A stretch of 19,531 nucleotides of DNA from Bacillota bacterium. GTDB lineage: Bacteria > Bacillota > Clostridia > Acetivibrionales > DTU013. Below the pieces are notes generated by a model, which made no database searches, was not told where the DNA came from, and saw only the letters and a program-made list of their open reading frames with translations. A program made the position numbers and the translations under genes. How positions within the stretch are numbered: position 1 is the stretch's first letter; every line of letters begins with the position of its first letter. Of the stretch, positions 8,190-16,484 are shown one piece after another. Where the stretch lies: the NCBI GenBank assembly GCA_023435925.1, contig JAEZLF010000198.1:1-19531 (forward strand). Reading direction: 5' to 3'.

Positions 8190-9248
8190 ATGAGTATTAC
8201 AAAAAGGCATTTTGGGATCACTCCGGAGGGAGAAAATGTTGATATCTTTACATTGAAAAATGCCAACGGTGTAAGTGCGGAAATAATGAATTATGGCGGA
8301 ATTATTGTTTCATTGGCAGTACCTGACAGGAAGGGTCAATTAGATGATGTCGTTCTTGGCTTCAGCAGCCTGGAAGGATATTTGGCAGATCACCCGTTCT
8401 TCGGCGCACTGGTGGGCAGACATGCAAACAGGCTGGAAAATGCAGAATTCGAATTAAACGGGGTCAGCTACAAGCTTGCAAAAAACGATGGGAAAAATCA
8501 CCTGCATGGCGGTTTGAAAGGCTTTGACAAGGTCATATGGAAAGCGGCTGTTATAAGGGAAAATAATACCGACTATCTTGAATTGTCCTATTTTAGTGCC
8601 GACGGTGAGGAAAATTATCCTGGCAACCTTGATGTGAAAGTCCGATATGCACTATCGGAAGACAATGCATTAAGTATCGATTACTATGCCTCAACCGATA
8701 AGGATACGGTAGTAAATCTGACTAACCATTCCTATTTCAATCTTTCCGGACATAAATCAGGAAGTATTCTAAAGCAGACCATGATGATTAATGCCGATTT
8801 CTTCACACCCATTAACAATGAATGTATACCAACCGGAGAAATTAGATCCGTAGAGGGTACTCCGATGGATTTACGAAGACCTGTACCGGTAGAAAACGGC
8901 TTAAATGGACAGGATGTGCAGATCATCAATGGTGGCGGGTATGATCACAATTGGGTACTGAATAAAAAAGGAAATGGCCTGGAAAAAGCAGCGGAGGTAT
9001 TTGATGTACAAAGCGGCAGAGTGATGGAGGTTTTTACAACAAAACCAGGCATTCAGTTCTACTCTGCGAACTCTCTGAACGGTTCATTAAAAGGGAAAGA
9101 GGGAGCCGTTTACGGAAAGAGAAGCGGAATGTGCCTTGAAACCCAGTATTTCCCTAATTCAATGAAGCATAAGCATTTCCCGACTCCGATCCTGAAAGCC
9201 GGCCAGGAATACAGGCACAGTACAGTATATAAATTCTCAGCGAGGTAG
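8190..9248 (+). CDS. galM: Aldose 1-epimerase (mutarotase)
   Basis: This cytoplasmic enzyme interconverts alpha and beta anomers of glucose, galactose and related aldoses. The 352-residue product is typical for GalM. Family landmarks are GRHANRL (substrate-binding region), HLHGG with His 104 and His 106, the catalytic acid His 180 in NHSYFNLSGH, GYDHNWVL (sugar-binding Asp), and the catalytic base Glu 317 in CLETQYFPNS. The ATG at 8190 is chosen because GGAGG (8176-8180) lies nine bases upstream; an in-frame TTG at 8184 would add two residues. It follows clpE by 45 bases, with the hairpin between them. The cellobiose module downstream releases glucose and glucose 1-phosphate, so a mutarotase here makes metabolic sense, but co-regulation is not shown. 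Confidence 0.95.
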   Translation: MSITKRHFGITPEGENVDIFTLKNANGVSAEIMNYGGIIVSLAVPDRKGQLDDVVLGFSSLEGYLADHPFFGALVGRHANRLENAEFELNGVSYKLAKNDGKNHLHGGLKGFDKVIWKAAVIRENNTDYLELSYFSADGEENYPGNLDVKVRYALSEDNALSIDYYASTDKDTVVNLTNHSYFNLSGHKSGSILKQTMMINADFFTPINNECIPTGEIRSVEGTPMDLRRPVPVENGLNGQDVQIINGGGYDHNWVLNKKGNGLEKAAEVFDVQSGRVMEVFTTKPGIQFYSANSLNGSLKGKEGAVYGKRSGMCLETQYFPNSMKHKHFPTPILKAGQEYRHSTVYKFSAR

Positions 9249-9417
9249 ACAGAATCTAAATATTAAGAAACAAGCCAGGCATAATCAAGATAGGTAGAAT
9301 TAAGATAGACTTAATCGCTACAGGCAAAAGGAAAAAGGTAATAGACAAAATAGACAGCGGAAGGTAGACTGGGATGCCACATTCACATGGATTTCTGAAA
9401 AAGTAAGGAGTTATAAA
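9249..9417 (+). promoter_or_regulatory. galM-cuaD gap with degenerate TAGAC repeats
   Basis: The gap holds scattered TAGAC copies at 9246-9250 (spanning the galM stop), 9306-9310, 9342-9346, 9351-9355 and 9365-9369, plus TAGAA at 9295-9299. No convincing promoter or terminator is seen, although CATAAT at 9280-9285 could be a -10 without a good -35. The last bases carry AAGGAG (9405-9410), which sets the GTG start of cuaD. No copy of the element found before cuaA and cuaB is present here. Confidence 0.4.
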
Positions 9418-10731
9418 GTGCGGAAATTCGGAAAAATTCAGGTTTTATTACTCTCGGTGATTATTTCATTCATATCCGGGGCTTGCATCCGTACACTTAA
9501 TCCATCTTCGCAGCCTGCAATTACAGAACAGCCCGGCGAAACACCCAAAACTGTTCTCCGGTTCATCAGTAGCTGGGGCGGTGTTGACAGCAAGGCTGAG
9601 ACGCTGAAGACCATACTGAATCAGTTTGAAACGGACAACCCGGATATTGCCGTTTCCAATGAGTCGCTTTTTGGAGAAGACTTTTTGCCGAAAATTAAAA
9701 CAGACTTCGCATCCGGGAACGACCCCGATGTTTTCGGATTGTGGCCCGGCTCTGACATCAAAGCACTTGTCAGAGCGGGTAAGGTCGCTGATCTGACAAC
9801 CTTACTGCAGAATGATCCGCAGTGGAAACAAAGCTTTAATTCCATGTGGGATTATACTACATATGATGGTAAAATATATGGACTTCCTGTTGAAGTGATA
9901 TTTGAGTGCATGTTTATCAACAGGGACTTGTTTGATAAGTATCAGATACCGGTGCCACAGGACTTTAGTAGCCTGAAGAAGGCAGTGAAAAGATTCCGGC
10001 AGCAGAATATCGTTCCGATTGCATTCAATACCTATAGTGAAGGCACTTACCTGTACCAGAACCTTATTCCAATTGTCGGTGGGAAAGAGGACACTGAACA
10101 TCCTTTCTCTAGCGGGACAATCAAACCGGCCTATATTACAGCGATGCAGCATGTGAAGGAATTATACGATTTGGGGGCTTTCCCGCCAGATTGCTTTACG
10201 ATGACCAATAATGAAAGGAATGTCCTTTTTAAGGAAAAAAAAGCGGCGATGATTGTCCAGGGTTCCTGGTTTATTGGTGATTTCGACGCAGAGGATATAT
10301 CTGTTGACATTATACAACTCCCTTATATTGAAGGGCATCATGCACTAAAGGGTACTATGGTATACGGGTTAGGCGGCGGTTCCTTCCATATGAGTACTGC
10401 CGTCCATGAGGATAAAAACAAGCTGGAGGCTTCTATCCGGCTTCTTAAGGCTTTAACATCTCCGGAAACTGCAGCAGTATTCGCTGCCGAAACAGGAATG
10501 ATCAGCAATGTGAATATAGACCGTTATCATATCAACTATAGAAATCTGACAGTAAAGGGTAAGAAAATGCTGGATGAATCGGAGCTGCTTGTGGGCCCTG
10601 CTGATTCTTTCGTTGATAGAACATCCTGGGAAGAAGATATTGCTATGCAATTCCCATACTATCTTTCAGGGAAGATCAGTGCTGAAGAGATGTGGGCCAA
10701 TGCAATAAAAAACGGAATTATTCCGGAATAG
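9418..10731 (+). CDS. cuaD: Sensory sugar-binding protein, likely cellobiose (CuaD)
   Basis: This is an extracellular solute-binding protein of the family-1 ABC type (437 residues). It starts with GTG, seven bases after AAGGAG. The N-terminus is a signal peptide with a lipobox-like ISGAC, which would make Cys 23 the lipidated residue. Ser at -3 is unusual for a lipobox, though it fits the broad prokaryotic lipoprotein pattern. The mature protein has the expected solute-binding layout (LRFISSWGG start; PDVFGLWPGSD; YGLPVEVIFECMFINRDLFDKY; KAAMIVQGSWFIGDF). It is followed after only 14 bases by a sensor-kinase gene and not by permeases, so it probably senses rather than transports. In the remembered R. 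cellulolyticum cluster the equivalent protein binds cellobiose. Ligand and symbol are inferred from synteny. Confidence 0.85.
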   Translation: MRKFGKIQVLLLSVIISFISGACIRTLNPSSQPAITEQPGETPKTVLRFISSWGGVDSKAETLKTILNQFETDNPDIAVSNESLFGEDFLPKIKTDFASGNDPDVFGLWPGSDIKALVRAGKVADLTTLLQNDPQWKQSFNSMWDYTTYDGKIYGLPVEVIFECMFINRDLFDKYQIPVPQDFSSLKKAVKRFRQQNIVPIAFNTYSEGTYLYQNLIPIVGGKEDTEHPFSSGTIKPAYITAMQHVKELYDLGAFPPDCFTMTNNERNVLFKEKKAAMIVQGSWFIGDFDAEDISVDIIQLPYIEGHHALKGTMVYGLGGGSFHMSTAVHEDKNKLEASIRLLKALTSPETAAVFAAETGMISNVNIDRYHINYRNLTVKGKKMLDESELLVGPADSFVDRTSWEEDIAMQFPYYLSGKISAEEMWANAIKNGIIPE

Positions 10732-10745
10732 ATGGGGGCGAATAT

Positions 10746-12581
10746 ATGAAGCATTCTCCTGCAATAATGCTCAGGTTCTACCGGAATCTTCCTATCAGAC
10801 ACAAGCTGGTGCTTGTGCTATACATACAAATTCTAATACCACTTATACTGGTAGGTTATTTAAGCTATAAAAATTCGGAAAGCATTATTAAGGAGAATTC
10901 TACTGATTATTCCAGAGATATCCTTGGTATGATCCAGCTAAGGCTCAATGACTATATGGACAACCTTACAGTCATTTCCCAGGATTTGCTATATGAGGAT
11001 AAAATATATGATGTTCTGAAAAGCAGCAGCGATACGAAAGATCCTCTCAGCAGGTTTGAATATGAAAACACAGTGAACAGCTTTTTAAAAATGCTGGTTC
11101 TATCAAGAAGCGAAGTACGTTCTATTTACATTTACTCAAATGATGGAAAGACATATTATGCCGACGATAACAGCAGAGACGCAGGTGCAAAGGATTTTAT
11201 ACCCTACCCCAAAATGCTGGAACAAGCTAGAATGAGTAAGGGTAAGCCGATATTACATCTTGTGTCGGAAAACAGGAAAGTAAAGGACATTTACCTGGTC
11301 AGGCAGATTAATGATAGGGATCGTTTTAAAGAGCTTGGACTCATGGTCATTCATATAAAAAAGGGAGTTCTGGATGAGGTATATCAAGGTTTAACCGGGA
11401 ATCTCCAGAATATTATGATATTATCTTCCGATATGGAACTGATCGCAAGCAGGGACTATAACGATCTGAATATTTTCTCCGATGTTATCATTAACAATAT
11501 CGATGGAGAATTAGGTGAGAAAATTGATGAAAACGCGGGGATGTTTGTATCTTATATTACACTGAAGAATATCGGATGGAAAATAGTGGCGTATGTGACA
11601 CTGGATGAGCTATATAAGGATGCCTATACCCTCCGGAGAAATATTGTGATGCTGTGTGTAGCATCCATCCTGTTGCTCTCTGTGCTGACAGCATTTATCG
11701 CTGTAGACTTTGTACAGCCGATCAATAAGCTGGTAAAGGGTATGAAAAAGGTACAAGCAGGTGAGAGTAACGTATCGGTACAGGTTGACAGAGACGATGA
11801 AATGGGTTTTCTGAGCAAAGCCTTTAACGAAATGTCCGGTGAGATCCACCACCTGGTCAACTGGGTATACAGGGAGCAGCTGACCCGCAAGGAGGCCGAG
11901 CTAAAAGCGCTTCAATCACAGATCAATCCCCATTTCCTGTTTAATACCCTCGAAGCGATCAACTGGATGGCACAGCTAAATCATGTACCTGAAATAAGCA
12001 GTACGGTATCAGATCTGTCAGATCTGATGGAAGCCAGTATCGGACGAGACGATAGATTGATCACGATTGAGGAGGAATTTTCATATGCAGATAAGTATAT
12101 TTCACTGCAAAAGAGGAGATTCGGAGATAAAATTGAGTTGGTAAAAAACGTCCGGCCGGACGTTACCGGCATTAGGATACCAAGACTTTTAATACAACCG
12201 TTGATAGAGAATGCTGTTTATCACGGCATTGAAGGGGCGCGTGGAAAGGGTGTTATCAACCTCAGTGCAGGCAGGAAGGATAATTGCGTAACGATAGAAG
12301 TGGTTGACAACGGAGCCGGTATGGCTGCTGATGACTTGAATCAGCTTAATAACAGACTTTCCATGGACAATGATACCTATTTTAAAAAACTAGGAGAAAA
12401 GAAAAATAGAAGCATTGGTATAGAGAATGTAAACAGAAGGATCAAGCTATTTTATGGTGAAAGCTATGGGCTGGAAATAAAAAGCGAAGAGGGTAAATAT
12501 ACAAAGGCTGTGGTCACAATTCCCTGTGAGATTAACACAGGAGGTGAGGAGGGCTTTTATGTTCAAAGTACTGATCATTGA
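10746..12581 (+). CDS. cuaS: YesM-type sensor histidine kinase (CuaS)
   Basis: This is a membrane sensor kinase of 611 residues. TM1 spans about 21-39, an extracellular sensor region (probably Cache-like) about 45-295, and TM2 about 299-323. These are followed by HAMP, a short coiled coil, and the His_kinase/LytS-YesM dimerisation box INPHFLFNTLE with phospho-acceptor His 396. The ATPase domain shows the N box ENAVYHG (Glu 488, Asn 489), the G1 box DNGAGM (521-526) and GIENVNRRIKLFYG. The ATG at 10746 is preferred because GGGGG (10734-10738) lies seven bases before it; an upstream in-frame GTG at 10692 would overlap cuaD. The upstream binding protein probably presents sugar to the extracellular domain. 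The last 23 bases overlap cuaR, implying translational coupling. Confidence 0.93.
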   Translation: MKHSPAIMLRFYRNLPIRHKLVLVLYIQILIPLILVGYLSYKNSESIIKENSTDYSRDILGMIQLRLNDYMDNLTVISQDLLYEDKIYDVLKSSSDTKDPLSRFEYENTVNSFLKMLVLSRSEVRSIYIYSNDGKTYYADDNSRDAGAKDFIPYPKMLEQARMSKGKPILHLVSENRKVKDIYLVRQINDRDRFKELGLMVIHIKKGVLDEVYQGLTGNLQNIMILSSDMELIASRDYNDLNIFSDVIINNIDGELGEKIDENAGMFVSYITLKNIGWKIVAYVTLDELYKDAYTLRRNIVMLCVASILLLSVLTAFIAVDFVQPINKLVKGMKKVQAGESNVSVQVDRDDEMGFLSKAFNEMSGEIHHLVNWVYREQLTRKEAELKALQSQINPHFLFNTLEAINWMAQLNHVPEISSTVSDLSDLMEASIGRDDRLITIEEEFSYADKYISLQKRRFGDKIELVKNVRPDVTGIRIPRLLIQPLIENAVYHGIEGARGKGVINLSAGRKDNCVTIEVVDNGAGMAADDLNQLNNRLSMDNDTYFKKLGEKKNRSIGIENVNRRIKLFYGESYGLEIKSEEGKYTKAVVTIPCEINTGGEEGFYVQSTDH

Positions 12582-14175
12582 TGATGAGCCAATTATCCGG
12601 AAAGGTCTCAAAAACATCATCAACTGGAAAAATTACGAGTGCGAAGTATGCGGTGAAGCTGTCGACGGACATGAAGGCAGCGAGTTGATCCGGAAGTATC
12701 TGCCGGACATCATAATTACCGATATTAAGATGCCTGAGATTGACGGTCTGTCGATGATACGAGAGATTAAAAGCAAAGTACCTGACAGCAAGATCATTAT
12801 ACTTACGGGTTACCGTGATTTCGACTATGTTCATGAAGCACTGAAGCTTGGAGCCTTCGATTTTATACTCAAGCCGTCAAAGATTGAAGAGTTGACCGCT
12901 GTCATAGCTAAAGCGGTAAAAGAACTGAGATTTCAAAGGGATAAGGTTGAGGAGCTAGAAAAGCTCAAGGTTCTTTTTCGACAAAACATTCCTGTTCTTC
13001 GCGAAAAGCTGCTATATGATTTATTATATGAGATTAATACGAATGAGAGAGATATTATACAAAAGCTTGATTTGTTTGATATCCATGATAACCGGTTTTT
13101 CATGCTTATTGTCCAGAATGATTCTGAGGACACGGACAGTAAAGAGATCAGCCAGTATGACAGGCATTTATATCAGTTTGGCATTATCAATACCTTCACG
13201 GAGGTGTTTACCGACAAATTCAAGGTTATCAGCATCACACTGAACAATATAGGGATCGCCTTCTTAATAATGGCTTCGAGCTATCATGACGAAATCAATG
13301 AACTGGTTGATAAAAAATGTTCCTACCTCCAGGAAATTATACGTAATTGCTTTGGCTTCACCGTTACCATTGCTGTCAGCTCCGAAGGCTCATTGATAAC
13401 CCAGCTGCCACAGAAATTCAAGGAATGCAGAGAAGCGCTGGAGCATAAGTTTTATATGGGAAATAATTCGATTATTTTCCATAGTGATATCAATACCTTC
13501 TTTAAATATGATGACCATTCTATGTTGGAAAAGCTGCAGAAGGCTTTGATTGAGGGTGTCAAATCAGGTAACGAGCAATCGGTGACTGAGAGGCTTCACG
13601 ACATTTTCAGCTATGTAAAAGGCGCAGATCCTATGGGAAAAGAGTTTATCAAGAATTTCTACTGGAATACCATCTCTTCTATTAATCACATAAGAATTTC
13701 ACTTCCATCCGGAGAAAACAACAAAAAGAATGAATACAAGGAACTGAGAGGGTTGTATGAACTTATTGAAAAAAGTTCCAACACGGATGAACTGAATACA
13801 ATATTGGATGAGGCAGCGCGAAGTGTCACTGAAAAAGTAAATAGCTATAATAATAAAAGCATTAAGCTGATCTTACGAAAAGCAGTGGAGTACATGCAGG
13901 AGCATTATCATGAGCAGGTGACGCTCAATGAAGTTGCAGAGTATGCCTTTGTAAGCACCTACTATATCAGCAGAATGTTTAAACGGGAAATGGGTAAAAA
14001 CTTTGTTGATTACCTGAATGAGTTGCGTATCGATAAAGCGAAGGAGATGCTGAAGGATATCAGCCTTAAGACCTACGAGGTGGCAGAAAAGGTTGGCATT
14101 CCCGATGCACATTACTTTTCAAAGCTTTTTAAAAAATATGTAGGAGTCACGCCAACAGAATTTCGTGATAAGTGA
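12559..14175 (+). CDS. cuaR: YesN-type response regulator, AraC family (CuaR)
   Basis: This DNA-binding response regulator has 538 residues. Its receiver domain carries the acidic pair Asp 8/Asp 9, phospho-acceptor Asp 55 in ITDIKMP, Thr 83 and Lys 105 (ILKPS). A long middle region (about 140-430) includes coiled coil. The C-terminal AraC double helix-turn-helix (about 435-538) contains LNEVAEYAFVSTYYISRMFK and ends GVTPTEFRDK. The ATG at 12559 has AGGAGG (12547-12552) six bases upstream and lies inside the end of cuaS; an upstream GTG at 12526 is less likely. It is the obvious candidate to bind the repeated element before cuaA and cuaB. In R. cellulolyticum, from memory, CuaR binds upstream of cuaA. 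No clear terminator follows. Confidence 0.94.
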   Translation: MFKVLIIDDEPIIRKGLKNIINWKNYECEVCGEAVDGHEGSELIRKYLPDIIITDIKMPEIDGLSMIREIKSKVPDSKIIILTGYRDFDYVHEALKLGAFDFILKPSKIEELTAVIAKAVKELRFQRDKVEELEKLKVLFRQNIPVLREKLLYDLLYEINTNERDIIQKLDLFDIHDNRFFMLIVQNDSEDTDSKEISQYDRHLYQFGIINTFTEVFTDKFKVISITLNNIGIAFLIMASSYHDEINELVDKKCSYLQEIIRNCFGFTVTIAVSSEGSLITQLPQKFKECREALEHKFYMGNNSIIFHSDINTFFKYDDHSMLEKLQKALIEGVKSGNEQSVTERLHDIFSYVKGADPMGKEFIKNFYWNTISSINHIRISLPSGENNKKNEYKELRGLYELIEKSSNTDELNTILDEAARSVTEKVNSYNNKSIKLILRKAVEYMQEHYHEQVTLNEVAEYAFVSTYYISRMFKREMGKNFVDYLNELRIDKAKEMLKDISLKTYEVAEKVGIPDAHYFSKLFKKYVGVTPTEFRDK

Positions 14176-14233
14176 CCTTCTGAAGTATCAGTAGGGTAAA
14201 AAAATTGCTGTTTTATTAAGACGCAAATAGATA

Positions 14234-14303
14234 CAAGTATTTACACAAATATGCAATACAATCTATTTCATCATACCTCCATTTCTTATAGCATATAAAT
14301 GCA
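14234..14303 (+). promoter_or_regulatory. Repeated element copy A: cuaA promoter/operator
   Basis: This 70-base element recurs ungapped at 16227-16296 (offset 1993). Block 1 (14234-14267) matches at 29 of 34 positions and ends in the identical 15-mer GCAATACAATCTATT (14253-14267). A spacer of 19 bases matches at only 6 of 19. Block 2 (14287-14303, TATAGCATATAAATGCA) matches at 14 of 17 and contains -10-like TATAGC or TATAAA. There is no proper -35, as expected at an activator-dependent promoter. Block 1 would cover about -65 to -32, where an AraC-type activator contacts RNA polymerase. CuaR is the likely ligand. Confidence 0.7.
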
Positions 14304-14340
14304 TGAAAATCATATTTCAAAAATTGATAGGAGGCTGGTT

Positions 14341-16068
14341 ATGAAAAAGGTACTTTCGATCATCGTGTGTCTGGCGGTTGTTTTATCTATCGGTCTTTCG
14401 GCAACAGCAATCAAGGTGGTACCAATTAGCAGGCTAACGCTTAATAATGACAGCGTTACACTGGATATTGGAAAAACATTCAATTTAAAGGTTTATTTCT
14501 CCCCGACTAATACAACTCAGAAACGTCTGAAATATTCTACAGCGAACAAGAATGTTGCTACAGTAGATGCAAACGGAGTCATCAAGGGCGTTAAGGCTGG
14601 TAAAACAGTTATTTCCGCTATCAGCACGTCCAACAGTGAGGTTGTAGCAACATGTAATGTTACGGTAGCCAAGCTGGTCGTACCTAAAAACAAAGTTAAA
14701 CTCACCATGACATTGGTAGGAAATAAACAGGAAACAGATACCGATCTGGTCATGAAAAAAGTGGAGGAGTATTTGAAGGATAAGCTGAATGTCTCCATTG
14801 ATTTACAGGTATTCGGCTGGGGTGATCCCTATGAACAGAAGGTCAATACCATGCTTGCAGCCGGCGAGCCTTTTGATGTATGTTTTACAGCTAACTGGGC
14901 AGCGAACTACTATACAAATGCCGGCTCCGGTTATTTCCTGGAATTGAACAAGTATCTGAAGAAGTATCCGGCCATTGAACAGATTCTTGGCAAGGACTTC
15001 CTCAATGGTCCGGCTATTGACGGAAAGAATTATGCAGTTCCCACCAACAAGGAACAGGTTCATAACTGGGGTTATCTCCTGAAGCAGGATCTGGTAAAGA
15101 AATATAAGGTTGACGTCAATAAGATCAAGAAAATGGAGGATCTTGAACCCATATTTGAACAGATCAAGAAGAATGAACCTGGTATTACGCCCCTCTTGGT
15201 CGTGGCTATGGATTCTCCGTTCCACTTCCTGGATTGGGATAACATCAGTGATGACAACGTGCCGGGTGCTCTGTATCCTGACAACAGGAGCAACACGGTT
15301 GTAAACCAATTTACAGCACCTGAATCCATTGCTATGTATAAAAAGCTGAGAAGCTATTACCAGAAGGGCTACATATCCAAGGATGCAGCTACGATGGAAA
15401 ATACAGCAGAGCAGATGAAGACCGGAAAATATTTTGCAGCTGAGTCTTCACTGAAACCGGGTAAAGATGCGGAAATGTCAGCTAGCACAAATGTGGATTG
15501 GGTGCAGGTTGACATTACAAAACCTGTAATGTCCAATCGCGAAACAACCGGTGCGTTACTGGCTATACCGGCAGCCTCCAAGAATCCGGAGAGAGCATTC
15601 CAGTTCATTGAAATGCTGTATACAGATAAGACATTGAGAAATATGTTCAACTATGGTATTGAAGGAACACATTATAAAGTAAATGAAGACGGCAGAATTA
15701 CTCAGACTCAAGCCGGTATAGACAAGTTTAATCTTGGGGCAGGCTGGAGATATGGCGATCAGTTCAAGGATCTGCTCCTGGACAATGAAGATCCGGATAA
15801 GTGGGAGAAATTCTTAGAGTACAATAAAGCCGGAATTGTTGAGAAGAGCCTTGGATTTATGTTTGACAAGACTCCCGTTGAAAATCAGATCTCAGCGTGT
15901 AAGGCCGTAATTACCACATATTATAAGGAACTTATGTGTGGAGCGGTGGATGTTGACAGTACCGTCAAGAAGATGTCTGATGAGCTCAATACATCCGGTG
16001 TTAACGACGTTATTAAAGAAATGCAGAAGCAGTATGATGCATGGCTCGCCAAGAAAGGCATCAAGTAA
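14341..16068 (+). CDS. cuaA: Cellodextrin-binding ABC protein with Big_2 domain (CuaA)
   Basis: This extracellular solute-binding protein is of LplA/LipO type (575 residues), longer than usual because of an inserted N-terminal domain. A signal peptide with cleavage likely after ATA at residue 23 is followed by a bacterial Ig-like group 2 (Big_2) domain at about 28-109, with the hallmark NGVIKGVKAGKTVISA. The binding-protein lobes run from about 118 and end in the LplA-like tail KQYDAWLAKKG. No lipobox is seen: Cys 10 lies inside the hydrophobic core with Val before it. The ATG has AGGAGG (14329-14334) six bases upstream; an in-frame ATG at 14299 lacks a ribosome-binding site. It presumably hands cellodextrins to CuaB/CuaC. 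It is preceded by element copy A and followed by a strong terminator, so it can be made as a separate, abundant transcript. Confidence 0.92.
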   Translation: MKKVLSIIVCLAVVLSIGLSATAIKVVPISRLTLNNDSVTLDIGKTFNLKVYFSPTNTTQKRLKYSTANKNVATVDANGVIKGVKAGKTVISAISTSNSEVVATCNVTVAKLVVPKNKVKLTMTLVGNKQETDTDLVMKKVEEYLKDKLNVSIDLQVFGWGDPYEQKVNTMLAAGEPFDVCFTANWAANYYTNAGSGYFLELNKYLKKYPAIEQILGKDFLNGPAIDGKNYAVPTNKEQVHNWGYLLKQDLVKKYKVDVNKIKKMEDLEPIFEQIKKNEPGITPLLVVAMDSPFHFLDWDNISDDNVPGALYPDNRSNTVVNQFTAPESIAMYKKLRSYYQKGYISKDAATMENTAEQMKTGKYFAAESSLKPGKDAEMSASTNVDWVQVDITKPVMSNRETTGALLAIPAASKNPERAFQFIEMLYTDKTLRNMFNYGIEGTHYKVNEDGRITQTQAGIDKFNLGAGWRYGDQFKDLLLDNEDPDKWEKFLEYNKAGIVEKSLGFMFDKTPVENQISACKAVITTYYKELMCGAVDVDSTVKKMSDELNTSGVNDVIKEMQKQYDAWLAKKGIK

Positions 16069-16110
16069 GAAACCTATGCAGTCGGCTTTCGTTGAGCTTA
16101 TGCAGGGAAT

Positions 16111-16146
16111 AAGAGGGTGGGACAATATCCTGCCCTCTTTTATTTA
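16111..16146 (+). terminator. Rho-independent terminator after cuaA
   Basis: AAGAGGGTGGG (16111-16121) pairs with CCTGCCCTCTT (16129-16139) in an 11-bp stem with two G-T wobbles and a 7-base loop. It is followed by TTTTATTT. It lies 43 bases after the cuaA stop and before element copy B, so it separates cuaA from cuaBC. Confidence 0.88.
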
Positions 16147-16226
16147 AGATCATCATTTTCCGAATATGCTTTTTATTGGAGATATTTGTGTAATATTTTG
16201 TTGTAATATTTTTACTTGGGATAAAG

Positions 16227-16296
16227 CAAGTATATACAAAATAACGCAATACAATCTATTCATCCAAACGGTAAAGTTCTATAACATATAGATACA
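16227..16296 (+). promoter_or_regulatory. Repeated element copy B: cuaB promoter/operator
   Basis: This is the second copy of the 70-base element before cuaA, aligned without gaps. The 15-mer GCAATACAATCTATT is at 16246-16260, the upstream CAAGTAT at 16227-16233, and the -10-like block TATAACATATAGATACA at 16280-16296, 20 bases after the core as in copy A. It follows the cuaA terminator and should start a cuaBC(-cbpA) transcript near 16292-16300. Just upstream, ATATTTGTGTAATAT (16182-16196) is nearly repeated before cbpA (18645-18660). Confidence 0.7.
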
Positions 16297-16362
16297 GTCG
16301 ATGTATGCTTATTTGCTTATACGTCTGCGCAGGGTATTTATTAAATGCTTCTAAGACCTCCA

Positions 16363-16456
16363 CCTCAGAGCGTATTTTTGCCCAATGGGCAAAAAACGTG
16401 TGGCGGGGGATAAACAGATTTCCACTTCAGTGGTGGGTTCAATCCCCCTCTGAAGG
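16363..16456 (+). other. Structured leader element 1 (three-stem fold)
   Basis: Four inverted repeats nest. P1 pairs CCTCAGAG (16363-16370) with CTCTGAAGG (16448-16456), with one A bulged. P2 is a strong hairpin, TTTTTGCCC-AAT-GGGCAAAAA (16375-16395), extended by GCGT/ACGT around a bulged A. P3 pairs GGGGGAT (16405-16411) with ATCCCCC (16442-16448). P4 is CCAC-TTCA-GTGG (16422-16433) inside P3. P1 enclosing P2 and P3 makes a three-way junction (P1 and P3 compete for C16448). The T-run lies in the left arm of P2, so this is not a terminator. RNA class unknown. Confidence 0.5.
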
Positions 16457-16484
16457 AGCAGTTGAAAAAATGCCCGCGCCGCGA

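Noticed and set aside
16405..16456. tRNA-like T-arm (GGGTTCAATCC) in the cuaB leader
   Set aside because: The T-loop string fits, but the T stem has a mismatch, no D arm, A box or 7-base anticodon loop can be placed, and no CCA follows. Treated as part of a structured leader instead.
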